Assembly: GCA_033961575.1 (NCBI GenBank)
Contig: CM066730.1
Location: 152,609,523-152,673,522 of the forward strand
DNA: 64,000 nt
Source: Aselliscus stoliczkanus
Taxonomy: Eukaryota; Chordata; Mammalia; Chiroptera; Hipposideridae
Direction: 5' to 3'
Shown: in pieces, positions 1 to 10,436 of the stretch
How the letters are laid out: each line of letters begins with the position of its first letter
Numbering within the stretch: position 1 is the first letter of the stretch
Translations under genes and position numbers: made by a program
Notes under the pieces: generated by a model
Databases searched by the model: none
What the model was told of the DNA's origin: nothing
What the model saw: only the letters and a program-made list of their open reading frames with translations

Positions 1-334
1 CTGGGGGAGCCCGGAGGAACTCCCCAAGATCCTGCAGCCAGAGTGGCTGAGCCCAGACTCATACTCACCGCTGCCGGACTCTGTGAGGACTTACGGTCAG
101 GTGTCAGGCCCGGAGCTGGGACTGTGGTGTAGAGTGACAAGGAGGATTCATGTCCTCAAGGACAGTTCAGCCTGGTGTGGAAAGGACAAGCACAGGGACA
201 TCCAGCTAACTTGGGACTGTGGCCACTTCCACTGGGGTTGGCACAGGGAGTTGGGCATCAACCCAGGAGCCTACAGCTGCCAGAGGTTGTTGGGGGGGTG
301 GGGCGGAGTCCCAGGTAAGGTTTGGGAGGTTGCT
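1..334. other. Unassigned single-copy-like sequence
   Basis: Moderately GC-rich sequence without a repeat I recognise. A short open frame runs on the plus strand from 83 to 340, but it has no family resemblance and no splice or start context that would support coding. It could be intronic or intergenic. Confidence 0.4.
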
Positions 335-430
335 GACTAAACCAGTGCAGGAAGGGCTTTCCAGGCAGAGGAAATAGCGTTTACAAAGGCAGGGAGGCTT
401 GTTGGGAAACTACAAATACAATAACTGACG
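335..430 (-). repeat. L2 LINE fragment (weak)
   Basis: The text 'gctttccaggcagaggaaatagc' style block followed by 'tttacaaaggcaggga' matches the L2 3' region pattern that reads as 'ccaggcagagggaacagc...gcaaaggc' when the element lies on the minus strand. The fragment is short and diverged, so the family call is tentative. Confidence 0.45.
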
Positions 431-1390
431 CTTCTCAAGGGTGTCCTCTGATGTCAGTGCTTAAAGAAGCCTAAGAGCTGCCCTAAGAGTCCCGAGGCCT
501 GTGCCTTCTCTGCCCATCCTCTCCCTCCTTCCCTTCCCCCCTCCCTTCCGTCCCTCTCTCCACTGCCACTCCTCTCGCACTATCTCACCCTCCCCGCACC
601 TTTCCCTGTAAGTTTTTAGCGAAGTCAGGCCTTGCTGGAACTGCCCAGTGAATTAGAACCAATGACATGTCAGTGCAGCCTTGACAAGAACCTTCCTCGT
701 GATCTGCATTGGGATTCAGCTCTGCGGGAACAATTTCATCACTGGAGCGTTTAATGTATTTGTTAATGATCTAGATCCATGGCCGCCAATCACTTTAGTG
801 TCTCTTGTTCAAACAAAGCCCAGTGTCCACCCAGAGATGAACACAGCCTCTCTGGTTGGGATGAGAGGAGAGAGCAGGCCTGGCCGGGCCCCTTCCTCGC
901 TGTCCCCAGCCCACCCCTCGCCAGCAGCACCTTAGGTGTCCTACCTGGAGCCTGTGTGGTGCCCTGAAACAATATCAAAATCAACTCATCCAGAATCAGG
1001 CACAGTAAGAGGGGCATGTGTTTACAGGTGACAGTGAATTGGTGAAGTTGGCAAATAGCAGCAGCAAGAGATGTCACAGTATCAGCCAGTAGGGTGAGGA
1101 AAGGAAAGTGATTCAGACAAGAAAAAAAAAAAAAAGTTTGTTGTTAGGTTGTAAGTATTGCCTGTGAAGACATGCAGTAGAACACTCCTGGTGACTGGCA
1201 GGAAGCGTGCGTGTAAGCCATGGATTTGTGGTGTGCCAAGAAAGCACCTCTCCATCCATCCAGGCTCGTATCTCTAGTTCAGGAATGATTCCCTGATCTT
1301 TACTGTGAGCAGATCCCGGAGCTCTGGGGCAGCCTGGCCACCGCCTTCTCTGGGTAGCTGTTTCTACTGCCCAGACATAGCAGAGGTAGG
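431..1390. other. Unassigned sequence with pyrimidine-rich tract and poly-A
   Basis: Contains a C/T-rich tract at about 500-605 and an A-run near 1121-1134. The block 610-815 is annotated separately as a candidate regulatory element. No gene is visible; the overlapping frames around 680-1077 are short, on both strands, and lack any recognisable product. Confidence 0.4.
610..815. promoter_or_regulatory. Candidate conserved noncoding element
   Basis: This block lacks repeat similarity. It holds a perfect 10-bp palindrome TGACATGTCA at 663-672, built from two TGACA cores of the kind bound by TALE homeodomain proteins (MEIS/TGIF), and nearby CCAAT-like and AT-rich sites (GTTAATGATC, CCAATCAC). 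The regulatory role is inferred only from composition and site clustering. Confidence 0.25.
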
Positions 1391-1394
1391 CCAG

Positions 1395-1530
1395 AGCTTC
1401 AGGGAGAGGAAAAGCTGGCGGAGTCAGACGAATGTAGGCTCCATGTGACCTGGGGAGACACCAAACCTCTCTGAGCTTCACTTTCTTTGTCTGTAAAATG
1501 GAGGTATTATCATAGTAAGCTCCCCACTGA
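1395..1530 (+). repeat. MIR SINE fragment
   Basis: Shows the MIR core order: 'atgtgacctgggga', then 'acctctctgagcttca', then 'tctgtaaaatggaggtatta'. MIR is an ancient mammal-wide tRNA-derived SINE. The copy is diverged and incomplete. Confidence 0.8.
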
Positions 1531-1639
1531 AGAACGAGCGACTTAATATGGCCTGCTTGGTACCCAGTGGAGGAGCTCGGCCATTATTAGTCTCGTCTAC
1601 ACTTGCCCGAGCAGGGTTTGAAGTCAGTGACATTTCTCC

Positions 1640-2190
1640 CTGACTAGTACAGTAATGTATGTCCATTATAGAATATTTGAAAAAGAAATGCAAGTATACT
1701 GAAGAAGAAAAATCACCTGTTATTCCACCACAGAGGGACTACTGTTGTTTTGGTATATTTTCTTGCAGATTTTTTTTTCTGTGTATAGATACATGTATAC
1801 TTAGAAATGATGGTTACTATGTAAGTCATTTTGGATTCTTTCATTTGTCTCTTAGCATATCAGGAACATTTTCCCATGTCATTTCCCACAATTAGTTTGA
1901 AAACTTGATGATTAGTGGCTGCCTGACATTCTGTTATTTGGACCCACCATAATTTACTCAGCTATTTCCCCAGCAATCATTTATTACATGCCTTACATGT
2001 TGCTCTTCTTAATTAGAATGCATACTATCAATTTTCAACTTTGCAATGGACATCTCTCTACATATTCTTTAGGCCCACCTCTGATTATTTCATTGGAATA
2101 ACTTTTCAAGGGTATATTACTGGGTCAAAGGGAATGTAAGGCTTCTGATATTTATCACCAAACAAAAAGGTTGTATCAGTTAACACTCCC
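1640..2190 (-). repeat. Old L1/HAL1 LINE fragment, antisense
   Basis: Contains the antisense signature of old L1/HAL1 elements: 'tttcccatgtcatt', 'tttgcaatggacatctct', 'tattactgggtcaaaggg'. On the minus strand this is the 3' part of the LINE. Reading frames are broken throughout. Confidence 0.65.
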
Positions 2191-2199
2191 GAGCTGGGT

Positions 2200-2320
2200 T
2201 TTGGATGAGTAGTTTCTGAGGTTCCATTTTCTCCTCTGTAAAATGCAGATAGTGGTATGAACTTTGATAGAGTTTTCTTAGTGCCGAATGGGTTTATGAC
2301 CATGAATAGTGAAGTCCCTC
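2200..2320 (+). repeat. MIR SINE fragment (partial)
   Basis: Matches the MIR middle region ('gttccattttctcctctgtaa' type) followed by a degraded 3' part. The 5' end is missing, probably lost beside the L1/HAL1 fragment upstream. Confidence 0.5.
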
Positions 2321-3380
2321 GCCGGGTGCCCTTCTCCTTTTATCTTTTCCATTGCTCAGCCGCATTGTTTTATGAGTTAAACCAACTGTAACTTACATGT
2401 TCCTTCAGAGTCTAGGGCCCCTCAGACCTGTGCAAGGATACTTAAAACCCTGAAGAAATGTAGCTACCAAGCTAAGGCCATGCACTCTGTGTAGGCTGTC
2501 CCATTTCCTCACTCAGCCTCACCCCGTGGCAGGACAGCTCTCGGACCTCACCTCTGGGACAGTGACCTGGGGAGCAGCTGTGGGAAAGAGAAACAAACCT
2601 TTTACAAAATGTTGATTAATAAGTGATAAAATATGCAGGTAGCTCACAGATTCTAGAAAAGAAAGGGGCATCCCCAACTTGTGAGAGAGAAGGCCTCAAG
2701 TAAGTCCTGTATCAGAGCAATGGGGTAACAGTGGCATAGCCAGGCCATGTCCGATTGCACAGGTTGTGCACTGCACAAGTTTGGGTGCATCATTCCATAT
2801 GATGGCCCCTCACTCTTTCAGGGCCGCAGGGAGGTGGAGTTGCTTATGGGACCAAGGAGTCCCTGGAGGTCAGCTCACAAGTAGTGAGGATGATGTGAGT
2901 TATTCCACATAAAGCATCCAGACCCGAGCCTGAAACCTGGTGACCACCCTGTTAACTCTGATTCTTATTCATGTGAGTTACTGTGCCTCGGGTTCATGGG
3001 AAAGCAACATAGACCAGACACAAAAATACCTTTGCTAGTCTCTCGGGTATTAGAGCATTTTGAAATGGAGGTTGAGGTGTTGGGTTGTCAATTAGCAGAT
3101 AGGTTGTGTGGGCTATAAGGAAAAACGCCAGGACTCGGGTCTAAGACACTTCTAACATTAGCTATGTGAGGCTATCCTCAGCTGAGAAAGGGGCATTACT
3201 TTTCCCACTGTACTAAGCTATTATTAAGTTACACAATGATAGATAATTGTTTTAATAAAGCAGGAAAATGGTTAGTGAAGAGTAAATGAGGGAAATTTAT
3301 ATCTGAAGCAGTTAGGAAACAGATATCACCGCCAGTGTTAGGGAGCCTTCTGAGCTAGAAAGCGTGTGGCTCTCATAATG
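2321..3380. other. Unassigned sequence
   Basis: No gene or clear repeat. An AT-rich stretch near 2605-2640 carries GATTAAT and TGATAAAAT cores. Weak MIR-like text lies at about 3160-3340. No open frame longer than about 65 codons occurs here. Confidence 0.4.
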
Positions 3381-3384
3381 AAAA

Positions 3385-3565
3385 GCCCTGGGGTGGAATC
3401 TCGGTGTCTTACACTCTGTGTGTCTTCCCTTCCTCACCTATGAAATGAGGACGATAATAACACTTAAATACTCACCCTCCTGATGCCTGATGTGAAGATA
3501 AAGATAGGTCGGTATCAACGTGCTCTGAACACTGAAAAGTCCTGCACAATGGTGGCTTTTACTAC
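3385..3565 (+). repeat. MIR SINE
   Basis: Follows the MIR order: 'cctcacctatgaaatgaggac', 'gataataacactta', then the 3' part ending in a 'gtgctctgaacact' version of the MIR tail. Diverged but nearly colinear. Confidence 0.7.
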
Positions 3566-4070
3566 AGATTAATCTGTTACCAAGAGTCCACAGCTAGCGT
3601 CTTTGCTTCTGCTGCCTATTTGAAATAGCAAGGAACCAGGCTTGCATGTGCCAAGAGAGAAAGAGATGGATTTTTAAAACATTTGGTTTCAGTGCTTTTG
3701 AGTCACTGACGAGTTTGCTGGGGGCCTAGCGCCCTCTTGAAGTGATGCAGGCCTAGAAACAGAGCTGTGTGTGCTCCAGTGGCCCCACAAGGGAAGACAA
3801 AAGCAGCTGTCTCCCCACCCACCTACGTACTTAATGCTAATGGGGTTTCTTTGTTGCCCTCCCCAAAGGCAGGGAAGGAATGTGCAGCCTGGGCGGGAAT
3901 TCCTCTTCTCTCTGTCCCCCTGGGTCACCGCTCGGGTGGCCTGTGTCTAAGGAGAGTGTAGAATGAGGTAGAGGGCAGAGCCAGGAGCAACCAGCAGCCA
4001 GGGACTCCGCCTCCTTCCCACACTGCAAGTTACCAGGAAATATAAGGGAGGCTCCTGGCATGAAGGGCAG
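3566..4070. other. Unassigned sequence
   Basis: Single-copy-like sequence without a recognised repeat. Frames of 64-84 codons overlap on both strands at 3689-4091 and share no family resemblance, so I read them as chance. Confidence 0.4.
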
Positions 4071-4073
4071 TGG

Positions 4074-4175
4074 CAATCTGACACTTACCATGTGACCTTG
4101 GTCAAGTTACTCTGACTGAGGCTGAGTCTTGTTTTCTTCCCCCGTGTGATGGGGACTGTGCTCTCTGCATCTTTG
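4074..4175 (+). repeat. MIR SINE fragment
   Basis: Contains 'accatgtgaccttggtcaag' and a degraded 'ctgactgaggctgagtct' segment, the hallmark of the MIR core. Confidence 0.7.
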
Positions 4176-4209
4176 AGTTCTCCTGAGAAGATTTACAGAG
4201 TTGAAGTCG

Positions 4210-4345
4210 TTTTCAATGCATTAGTCAGCTCAGGCTGCCATAATAAAAGACTGCAGGCTGGATGGCTCCAACAACAGATATTTCATTTTCCCACTGTTCT
4301 GGAAACTAGAAGTTCAAACTCAGGGCACTGGCGTGGTCCAGAGAT
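4210..4345. repeat. Ancient mammalian dispersed repeat, family not named
   Basis: Matches a very common mammalian repeat pattern: 'ttagtcagctcaggctgcc', 'ataataaaagact', 'caacaacagatatttcattt', 'ttctggaaactagaagttca'. I recognise the pattern but cannot assign a family name with certainty. Similar text occurs at 27405, 35085, 47895 and 49590. Confidence 0.55.
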
Positions 4346-4745
4346 TTGGGTGGAAATTTTATACAAAATTTAGGGCTGCTTGTCTGGATCTCTTCTGGGA
4401 TTCCCCGTCTGACTTCCTGTTATTGCCACTATTGGAATTTTAGCCACTCCAATGTGCTATGGCTTAAAAATTGCAAAATTGGTCTAAAAATTGCAAAAAA
4501 ATGGGAAACTCACCCCATGTAGCTCCCTTTTTCCAAGTGTGAACTCCCCTCCAGAATCTGCATACTTTAAGTTTTCACTGTCCAGTGTCTTTGGGTCCTT
4601 GTTTATTGTTTCGTTGTTGTTTTTAATATATGGTTGTTATCTGAAGGAGGGCCAGTCCTATAGGAACTTACTCAGCTATACCAGCAACTCAGTCAGAACT
4701 TTTACATCTGGGTATCGTTATTGCCTTTAAAAATCAGTAGATGGG
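4346..4745. other. Unassigned AT-rich sequence
   Basis: AT-rich sequence lying between a dispersed repeat and an L1 relic. It may be further L1 5' sequence, but I see no diagnostic motif. Confidence 0.35.
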
Positions 4746-4749
4746 TTAA

Positions 4750-5500
4750 GCATCTACTAAGACACAGAAGAAAAATGTATTTGTAAACTAGAAGGTAGAA
4801 CTGAGGAAATTACCCAATTATCAAAAAATGTAGCACACAGGGATGAAAATATGAAAAAATATGAAAGAAAGGAGAAAATCCAGAATATGTCTAAAAGAAT
4901 TACAGAAGGAGAGAATGGAGAAGAAGCAACAAACAAATAAATAATGGCTGGGAACTTTTGGTAATTGAAGACATTAATCTGTAGATAAAGGAATCCCAGT
5001 GACTCCCTACCCCCCAAGCAGGATAAATTGAATTAAAATTATACTACGCATATTGTGGTAAAAGTGCAGAACATCAACAAAATGAGATCTCAAAATAAGT
5101 GGGGAGGATCTAATCATCTGCAAAAGAAAAATGATTAGATTTACAGATACCATAACAACAACAAAAGCCCCACTACCCCCATGGAATTATGCTTCAATTG
5201 CTTAGAGAAAATAACTAATGTAGAATATTATACCTTGCTAACCTATCATTCAAGAATAAGGATAAACTAAGATATACTGCAGAATAAACTTCAGAAAGAA
5301 GTTGTGCTCAGAAGGAAGAGAGAATAAAGAAAATGGTAAACACGTGAATAAACATAAATAAGCATTTGCTTTTTAAAACACATATTTGTGTTAATCCAAA
5401 TGAAAATTTTGAGGGTAAAAAAACCGGGTAGAACTCAAAAATATTGAGCAATAATAATTTTAAGGTGCAAAGTTTTTTAAAGTTCTATAACATTCAGCAG
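4750..5500 (+). repeat. Old L1/HAL1 LINE, ORF1-region relic
   Basis: A-rich plus-strand sequence with the style of L1 ORF1/HAL1 ('gagaaaatccagaatatgtc', 'aacagaagg'-type repeats, 'ggataaactaagatatactg'). L1 ORF1 encodes an RNA-binding protein; here every frame is interrupted. It probably belongs to the same insertion as the ORF2 relic at 6395-8095. Confidence 0.5.
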
Positions 5501-6214
5501 AAAGATAGAGATAACTTCTGACTTCGTGTGCATTAAAAATGTTTAAGTTTAACAAAAAGAGAAGCATTAGGATGTAGAACTAAGACAGGATGTTTTTTAA
5601 AAGGAAGTTTTGACAGAGGCTCCAAGATGTAATTATATGCCAGCTTCAAAATGAAGTGCTAGATCAGAATGCAGAATTTCTGAAGGAAATATTTGACCCC
5701 TAGTTCTATGACTCTGAGGCTCATCAGCAAGATTCAGTAGGTAAAAGGGAATCTGGGTGTGGATTCTGAAGAGGATCTTGTGAGGAGAATTTTTGGAACA
5801 TAACTAAAGTCTGTTCCTTTAAGGATAGAGAGAGGAGGGTGCCTAACCTCTCAATTCAATCTAAATATGTGTGGTGCGGGGCGGGGTGGGGCCTGGAAAA
5901 CTCCAGCTCCTCCGAGCCTGATTTTTGTCTCCTGCAGTTGGAAGGCATCTGCTCTGATGTTTGACATAGAACTGAGATGCTAACGTGGCCTTTGGCCGGG
6001 AAGAGCCAGTGGAGGATTATATTTGGGAAGTACCCACATTCCCACTACAGCAGGACAAAGGAAGCATGACAGGTTTCCATGGATGAGATGTAGTCATACA
6101 GAGAGAGCCAGAGGCGAGCCTGACCATCTCAGCCCTGTCCAAGAGGGCAGAGGGGAGAGAAACCACCTACAACCTGCCTATTTAGGGACAGATGATATCC
6201 TACCTTGAAGATTC
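5501..6214. other. Unassigned sequence
   Basis: AT-rich then more balanced sequence. A G-run motif (GCGGGGCGGGGTGGGGCC) lies at about 5876-5893 and could form a G-quadruplex. No gene or clear repeat is seen. Confidence 0.35.
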
Positions 6215-6345
6215 AAGTGTTCATTTATGCAATAAAGACGTACTGAGTGTCGATTCTGGGCCAGGCATTGTCCAACACTGGGGATTTGGCAGTGTACAAA
6301 ATACATAAAAATATCTTTCTTCACAGAGCCAACATTTTTATGGAT
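6215..6345 (-). repeat. L2 LINE 3' end, antisense
   Basis: Reads as the minus-strand form of the L2 3' end: 'tgttcatttatgcaataaag', 'actgagtgtcgattctgggc', 'caggcattgtccaacactgg', then 'ggcagtgtacaaaat'. L2 is an ancient CR1-clade LINE. Confidence 0.75.
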
Positions 6346-6394
6346 TAATATCTAGGTTTATGTTGTCACTTATAGCAAGCATAGGACTCTCTCT

Positions 6395-6560
6395 TACCTA
6401 AAAAGAATAGAAAATTTAGGCAAATATAAATTAATATTTAAAACATTTGAACTGTAAATGAGTGGCTGTTTACCAGACAAATGCACTCAACAGAAAGCTG
6501 ATATAACTGTGTTATCATCAGAAAAGAGCCTGTTAACAAAGAACATTAAGGATTTAAAAT
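6395..6560 (+). pseudogene. L1 ORF2 relic, part 1
   Basis: Plus-strand L1 ORF2-like text ('gcactcaacagaaagctgat', 'acaaagaacattaagg') continues after the SINE at 7068. L1 ORF2 encodes endonuclease and reverse transcriptase. This copy has many stops and is split by a SINE, so it is dead. Confidence 0.6.
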
Positions 6561-6575
6561 ATATATATATATATA

Positions 6576-6617
<42 letters not shown>
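6558..6617. repeat. (AT)n microsatellite
   Basis: About 60 bases of alternating AT with one CTT interruption. It forms the 3' tail of the antisense SINE, so it probably grew from an A-rich retroposon tail. Confidence 0.95.
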
Positions 6618-6620
<3 letters not shown>

Positions 6621-7062
6621 ATTTTTGTTGGGGAATTGGGGGAGGGGTACAGACAAGTTGCTGTCCTTTGGTTCTTCAGTCTAGTTGTGGAGGATGTCGC
6701 TTCACTGGCCGATGTTGGTATTATCATTGCGCTCCTTCCCAGCTGAGGCGTCTCGGTCACTAGCCATTGAACAGCTGCTCACGGTGGCGGCTCACCGTGG
6801 CTCATGGCAGCTCATGCTGCTGGCAGCTCACACTGGCTGCCGGCCACTCATGGTAGCTCACACAGCCCACTGCAGCCCTGCTGCAGTCTACGCTGTCACC
6901 GGCGACTCATGGCAGCCCAGCTCCAGGTTGAGCTGTTGTTCACCATCTTAGCTGTAGAGGGCGCAGTGTCACTGGCCCATGCGGGATCCGAACTGGTGGC
7001 CCTGATGCTCAGAGCTGGTGTCCCAAGCGGACTCTTAAGCAATGAGCCACTCAGCCGGCCCT
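6561..7062 (-). mobile_element. Composite tRNA-derived SINE, full length, AT tail
   Basis: On the minus strand it starts with a tRNA-like head (GGGCCGGCTGAGTGGCTC at the 7062 end, B-box-like CAGTTCGGATCCC), followed by GCCAGTGACACTGCGCCCTC, a GAGCTGGGCTGCCATGAG body with ATGAGC/TGAGCTGCC repeats, and a tail ending CCCCAATTCCCCAAC then AAAAATC. The 3' tail is an (AT)n run at 6558-6617. The flanks carry an approximate target duplication, TTAAGGATTTAAAA versus TTAAGGATTTTTAAAA. It lies inside an L1 ORF2 relic. The head contains an extra AGCTCTGAGCA segment, shared with the copy at 32409. Confidence 0.85.
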
Positions 7063-7067
7063 GTTAA

Positions 7068-7270
7068 GGATTTTTAAAAAGGATTCATGAAGCTATAACA
7101 AATCTAAACTTGTTTGTCCCTAATAACATAACTTCGAAATACGCAAAGCAAAAACTGGCAGAATGACAAGAAGAAATAGATCCATTATCATAAAGGGAGA
7201 TTTAAACATAATTCTTTCTACAGTTGATAGAGTAAACAGGTAAAAAGAAATTATGAGGGATACACAATAT
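7068..7270 (+). pseudogene. L1 ORF2 relic, part 2
   Basis: Continues the L1 ORF2 text of part 1: 'catgaagctataacaaatct', 'tgacaagaagaaatagatcc', 'aaagggagatttaaacata'. The last phrase corresponds to the endonuclease-region 'GDFN'-type motif of L1. Frames are disrupted. Confidence 0.65.
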
Positions 7271-7271
7271 T

Positions 7272-7500
7272 TCCACAATACAATGGACAGAGATTGACAA
7301 ATTATGGGCCATGGGCCAATTCTAACCCATTGCCTGTTTCTGTAAATAAACTTTTACTGGAACACAGCCACATTCATTTATTTAGTACTATGGTGGCTTT
7401 TGTGCTACAATGGCGACATTGACTAGCTTCATAGATTACCTTCAAAGCTGAAAATATTTATTATATGGCCTTTCATAGTACATTTGCTGACCCTGATCTA
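7272..7500. mobile_element. hAT-type DNA transposon relic
   Basis: Matches the pattern of a short mammalian hAT MITE: 'gacaaattatgggccatggg', 'tgcctgtttctgtaaataaa', 'ttactggaacacagccacat', then 'gacattgactag'. It interrupts the L1 relic. I do not assign a family number. Confidence 0.65.
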
Positions 7501-8095
7501 AAGCATTTATACAAAACCCTGCCTCTAATTGAACAGTATACATTCTTTTCAAGCACACACGAACATTTGTAAAAATTGGTAATGTAGCAAATATCGAGTA
7601 TTAAAAAACAACCAATATCATATATACCTCTGACCACTAAGATTTAATCAGATATCAGTAATTGAATGATAACCAATCCCATTATAAGTTAGAAAACTTT
7701 AAAAGTCTTATAAATAATTACTAGTTAAAGAAAAAAATCTTAATGGAACATATATATTTGAATTGAATCATAATGAAAACACTACATTTCAAAACTAGTG
7801 GGAAGCAGCTAAAACAACTCTGAGAGGAAACTGTACAGCTGGAAATATTTATATTTGAAAAGACGAGTGCATTCCAAAAGTTAGAAAACGAATAAAAGAG
7901 TCAACTCAAAGAAAACCAAAGGAAGGAAATGTTAAAAACTGAATTAATAAAAAAGAAAATAAAGAGCCAATAGAAAACAAAAGCAACTATATCAGAAAAC
8001 AAAAGATAAAGAATCCTTTAGCAAGACAGACAGAGGAAAAAAAAGACAAAAGGAACAAATAAACACTATGGAGAATGAAACTGCTTTGTGGTTAA
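7501..8095 (+). pseudogene. L1 ORF2 relic, part 3
   Basis: Plus-strand L1 ORF2 text continues: 'aacttctgagaggaaactgt'-type phrase near 7820, 'ggaaatatttatatttgaaa' and 'gaataaaagagtcaa'. The A-rich composition and broken frames are typical of old L1. Together with parts 1 and 2 it is one insertion later split by a hAT element and a SINE. Confidence 0.6.
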
Positions 8096-8184
8096 ATGGC
8101 AATGGACTGGATAGAGCTGGAATGTAGGCACAATGTATTCTTTTTATTAGTCTCATACATTTCTGTATGTTTGAAGGATTTTAT

Positions 8185-8192
8185 CACACACA

Positions 8193-8240
<48 letters not shown>

Positions 8241-8244
8241 CACA
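8185..8244. repeat. (CA)n/(CT)n compound microsatellite
   Basis: A CA run, a CT run, a second longer CA run and a final CTCT segment. The open frame through it is a low-complexity artefact. Confidence 0.95.
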
Positions 8245-8261
8245 TAAAATGTGCAAACAAA

Positions 8262-8410
8262 AAAAGAGTGTGGGCTCTGGATTCAAACTGCCTGAGCTTC
8301 GATATGGGTTCTACAGTTTATTAGTGAGTGCTTTGGGGGACATCACTTAAACTCTCTTTACGCTTCTGTTCCCTGTCTGTAAACTGGGGATAACAAGAGC
8401 ATCTGGCCGG
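8262..8410 (+). repeat. MIR SINE
   Basis: Nearly full MIR order: 'gtgtgggctctggattcaaa', 'ctgcctgagcttcgatatgg', 'acttaaactctctttacgct', 'gtctgtaaactggggataac'. Confidence 0.85.
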
Positions 8411-8659
8411 TCAGCATCACAATTCCTCCTTCTCCAGATGTTGGGATTTCAGGCCAAGTTTTCATTGATGCTGATTTTTAAAACTCTTTGCCTCGACTTA
8501 AGCTTGCCACAGAATCACTTAGCACAGCGTCCGCGCCCTCAGACAGGGCTACCGAAACTACCCTGGAGACCTTGGGAAGCTGTCTTGGTGCTGTAGGCTC
8601 TACCTGTGAGGAAGTGGGGCAGGGGTAGTCAGGGGTGGAAACGAAAAGGTACAAGGGGG
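8411..8659. other. Unassigned sequence
   Basis: Short stretch with no gene and no recognised repeat. Confidence 0.35.
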
Positions 8660-8675
8660 AGAACCAAGATTTATA

Positions 8676-8793
8676 TTTATTTATTTTTTTTTTTTTTTGA
8701 GGGCAGTGTCACTGGCCCTCATATGTGGGACCTGAACCAGGGCCGCTGGCTTCCCAAGCCAGCACTTAACCACCACGCCACTTGGCTGGCCCT
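8676..8793 (-). mobile_element. Short tRNA-derived SINE (monomer)
   Basis: On the minus strand: GGCCAGCCAAGTGGCG head, A-box, stem around TTGGGAA, GGCCCTGGTTCAGGTCCC B-box, then GAGGGCCAGTGACACTGCCC and a poly-A tail (poly-T at 8676-8698). A perfect 16-bp target duplication AGAACCAAGATTTATA flanks it at 8660-8675 and 8794-8809. It equals the head plus linker of the composite SINE without the long body. Confidence 0.9.
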
Positions 8794-8814
8794 AGAACCA
8801 AGATTTATAATATT

Positions 8815-9545
8815 AACTCCCCACAGTGCGTGAGCACCTCCTGTGAAAGGCGATCATCGTGTTACCCACCACTGTGTTTGCTTTCATTTGGCATTGCGTG
8901 TCACGCTCTCTCCATGCCATGGTGTATCTAGTTCATGGCTTCTAATGGCTGCGTGCTAGTCCCTGGTGTGCCAAGTCCGCCCATAACCTCAGCGTACCTC
9001 CCCCACTCCCCGCCCCATCTCAGGCACTTAGGTTGCCTTCAATTCCTGGCCATGAGAACCAATACTTAGGAATTTCTTTATAGATTACCCCTTATAGGGC
9101 CCTGAGAACATTTCTCTGGGATTTACAGCTGGGGATGAGCTTTCTGGATGCCAAGGAAGAGATAGACTTAGTTAAACTAAGGATTGCCAGACTGTTTTCT
9201 AGAATGGCTGCACCCATTTACACTCCCACCAACAGGGCTTGAAGACCCCCATTTCCCTACATACTCACCAACACAGGTACTACCAACATTTACAACACGG
9301 GAGTTTAATAGTGTCTCGCTATGTGGATTTTGACATTTTCCTAGTTCCTCGTAAATTTAGAGGTCTCTTAATGCACTGTTATCCATTTGGATTTCCTCTT
9401 CCGTGAATTTCCCCTTTGGTCTCAAATGCTTTGTCATTTTTCTATTGCATTTCCTTTCCTGATTTGTTCTCAGGAGTTCCTTGTATATTTTAGACATTGA
9501 CCTTCTGTGGTGTGTAGACATCTTAGATATCTTCTCCCAGCCTTC
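8815..9545 (-). repeat. Old L1/HAL1 LINE, antisense
   Basis: Antisense L1 3' phrases: 'ccatggtgtatctagttcat', 'aggttgccttcaattc', 'gaatggctgcacccatttac', 'actcccaccaacaggg', 'ttccttgtatattttagaca'. Frames are broken on both strands. Confidence 0.75.
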
Positions 9546-10435
9546 ATGCTTCTGGCACTTTGCTGTGATGTCCCTCCTTGGGCAGTAAAGCAAGCTGGCC
9601 TACGGCCACTCAGTCAAGTGGGCAGAATCAGGCTGGAACCCCCGTCAGTGTCCCTCCAAATCCAAGTGCTTTCCACAGCGCACCCCACTCCTCTTTGCTT
9701 TCTCCAAAGAAGGCAGGTTTCCCACTTGGCCAAGACAGCATCTGAGTATTTGGGAAGGAAGGCAGTAGTGCGCCACCGGAAATCACATGAAGAAGACGCC
9801 CTCCCGCGAATGCTGCAGAAGCCAGGTTGATGCTTAAATATGAGGTTTCGTGATTTTTAAAGTCCTTTTCTGGAGCTGCCAGCAGCTCTCATTTCCAAAA
9901 ATCTTGGCCTACCTTTGCATAAAGCAACCATCACCTTTCTGTCTGTAATTATCAGGCACCAAGCATACGTCTAAATGGAGCATTGAACCCCAGGTCCTCT
10001 TGGTGACCTGAGATCCCACTGAGAAGCCAAGCTGAATATGCAGAGCTGCCCTGCTATCCCCATCCCCCTGCTCAGCCTCGACATACCAGCAGGCAGCGTC
10101 CTCATTTCCCCAGCATTCCACAGAAAGACCTCAGGGAATTCACTTCTGACTCACTTCCGCCCTGCTCTCCCCCAAATCCTGCCCCATCCCCACCCCATCC
10201 TTTTCTCCCTGCTGTGTTGAGCTTCTTCATGGTTCCTCTGATCCTACCTCCTCTCTCCAGCATCACTTCTCTCCCTTGTCCCTCTCATGTCTCCACCACC
10301 TTTGCCATGACCTACTATTATATGGCCATTCCTCATGGCTGAAAATGTGGTCTGAGGCCTGAATGTGGCTCTCAGCTTTTCCATTCATCAGAAAGAAACC
10401 CTTTCCCAGCCAGCAGTGGACTCATCAGCAAGAAT
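9546..10435. other. Unassigned sequence
   Basis: No gene or strong repeat. A frame of 107 codons at 9507-9830 begins inside the L1 relic and is therefore not credible as a gene. A possible regulatory patch at 9835-9990 carries TTTGCATAA (octamer-like) and GTAATTATC. Confidence 0.4.
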
Positions 10436-10436
10436 T

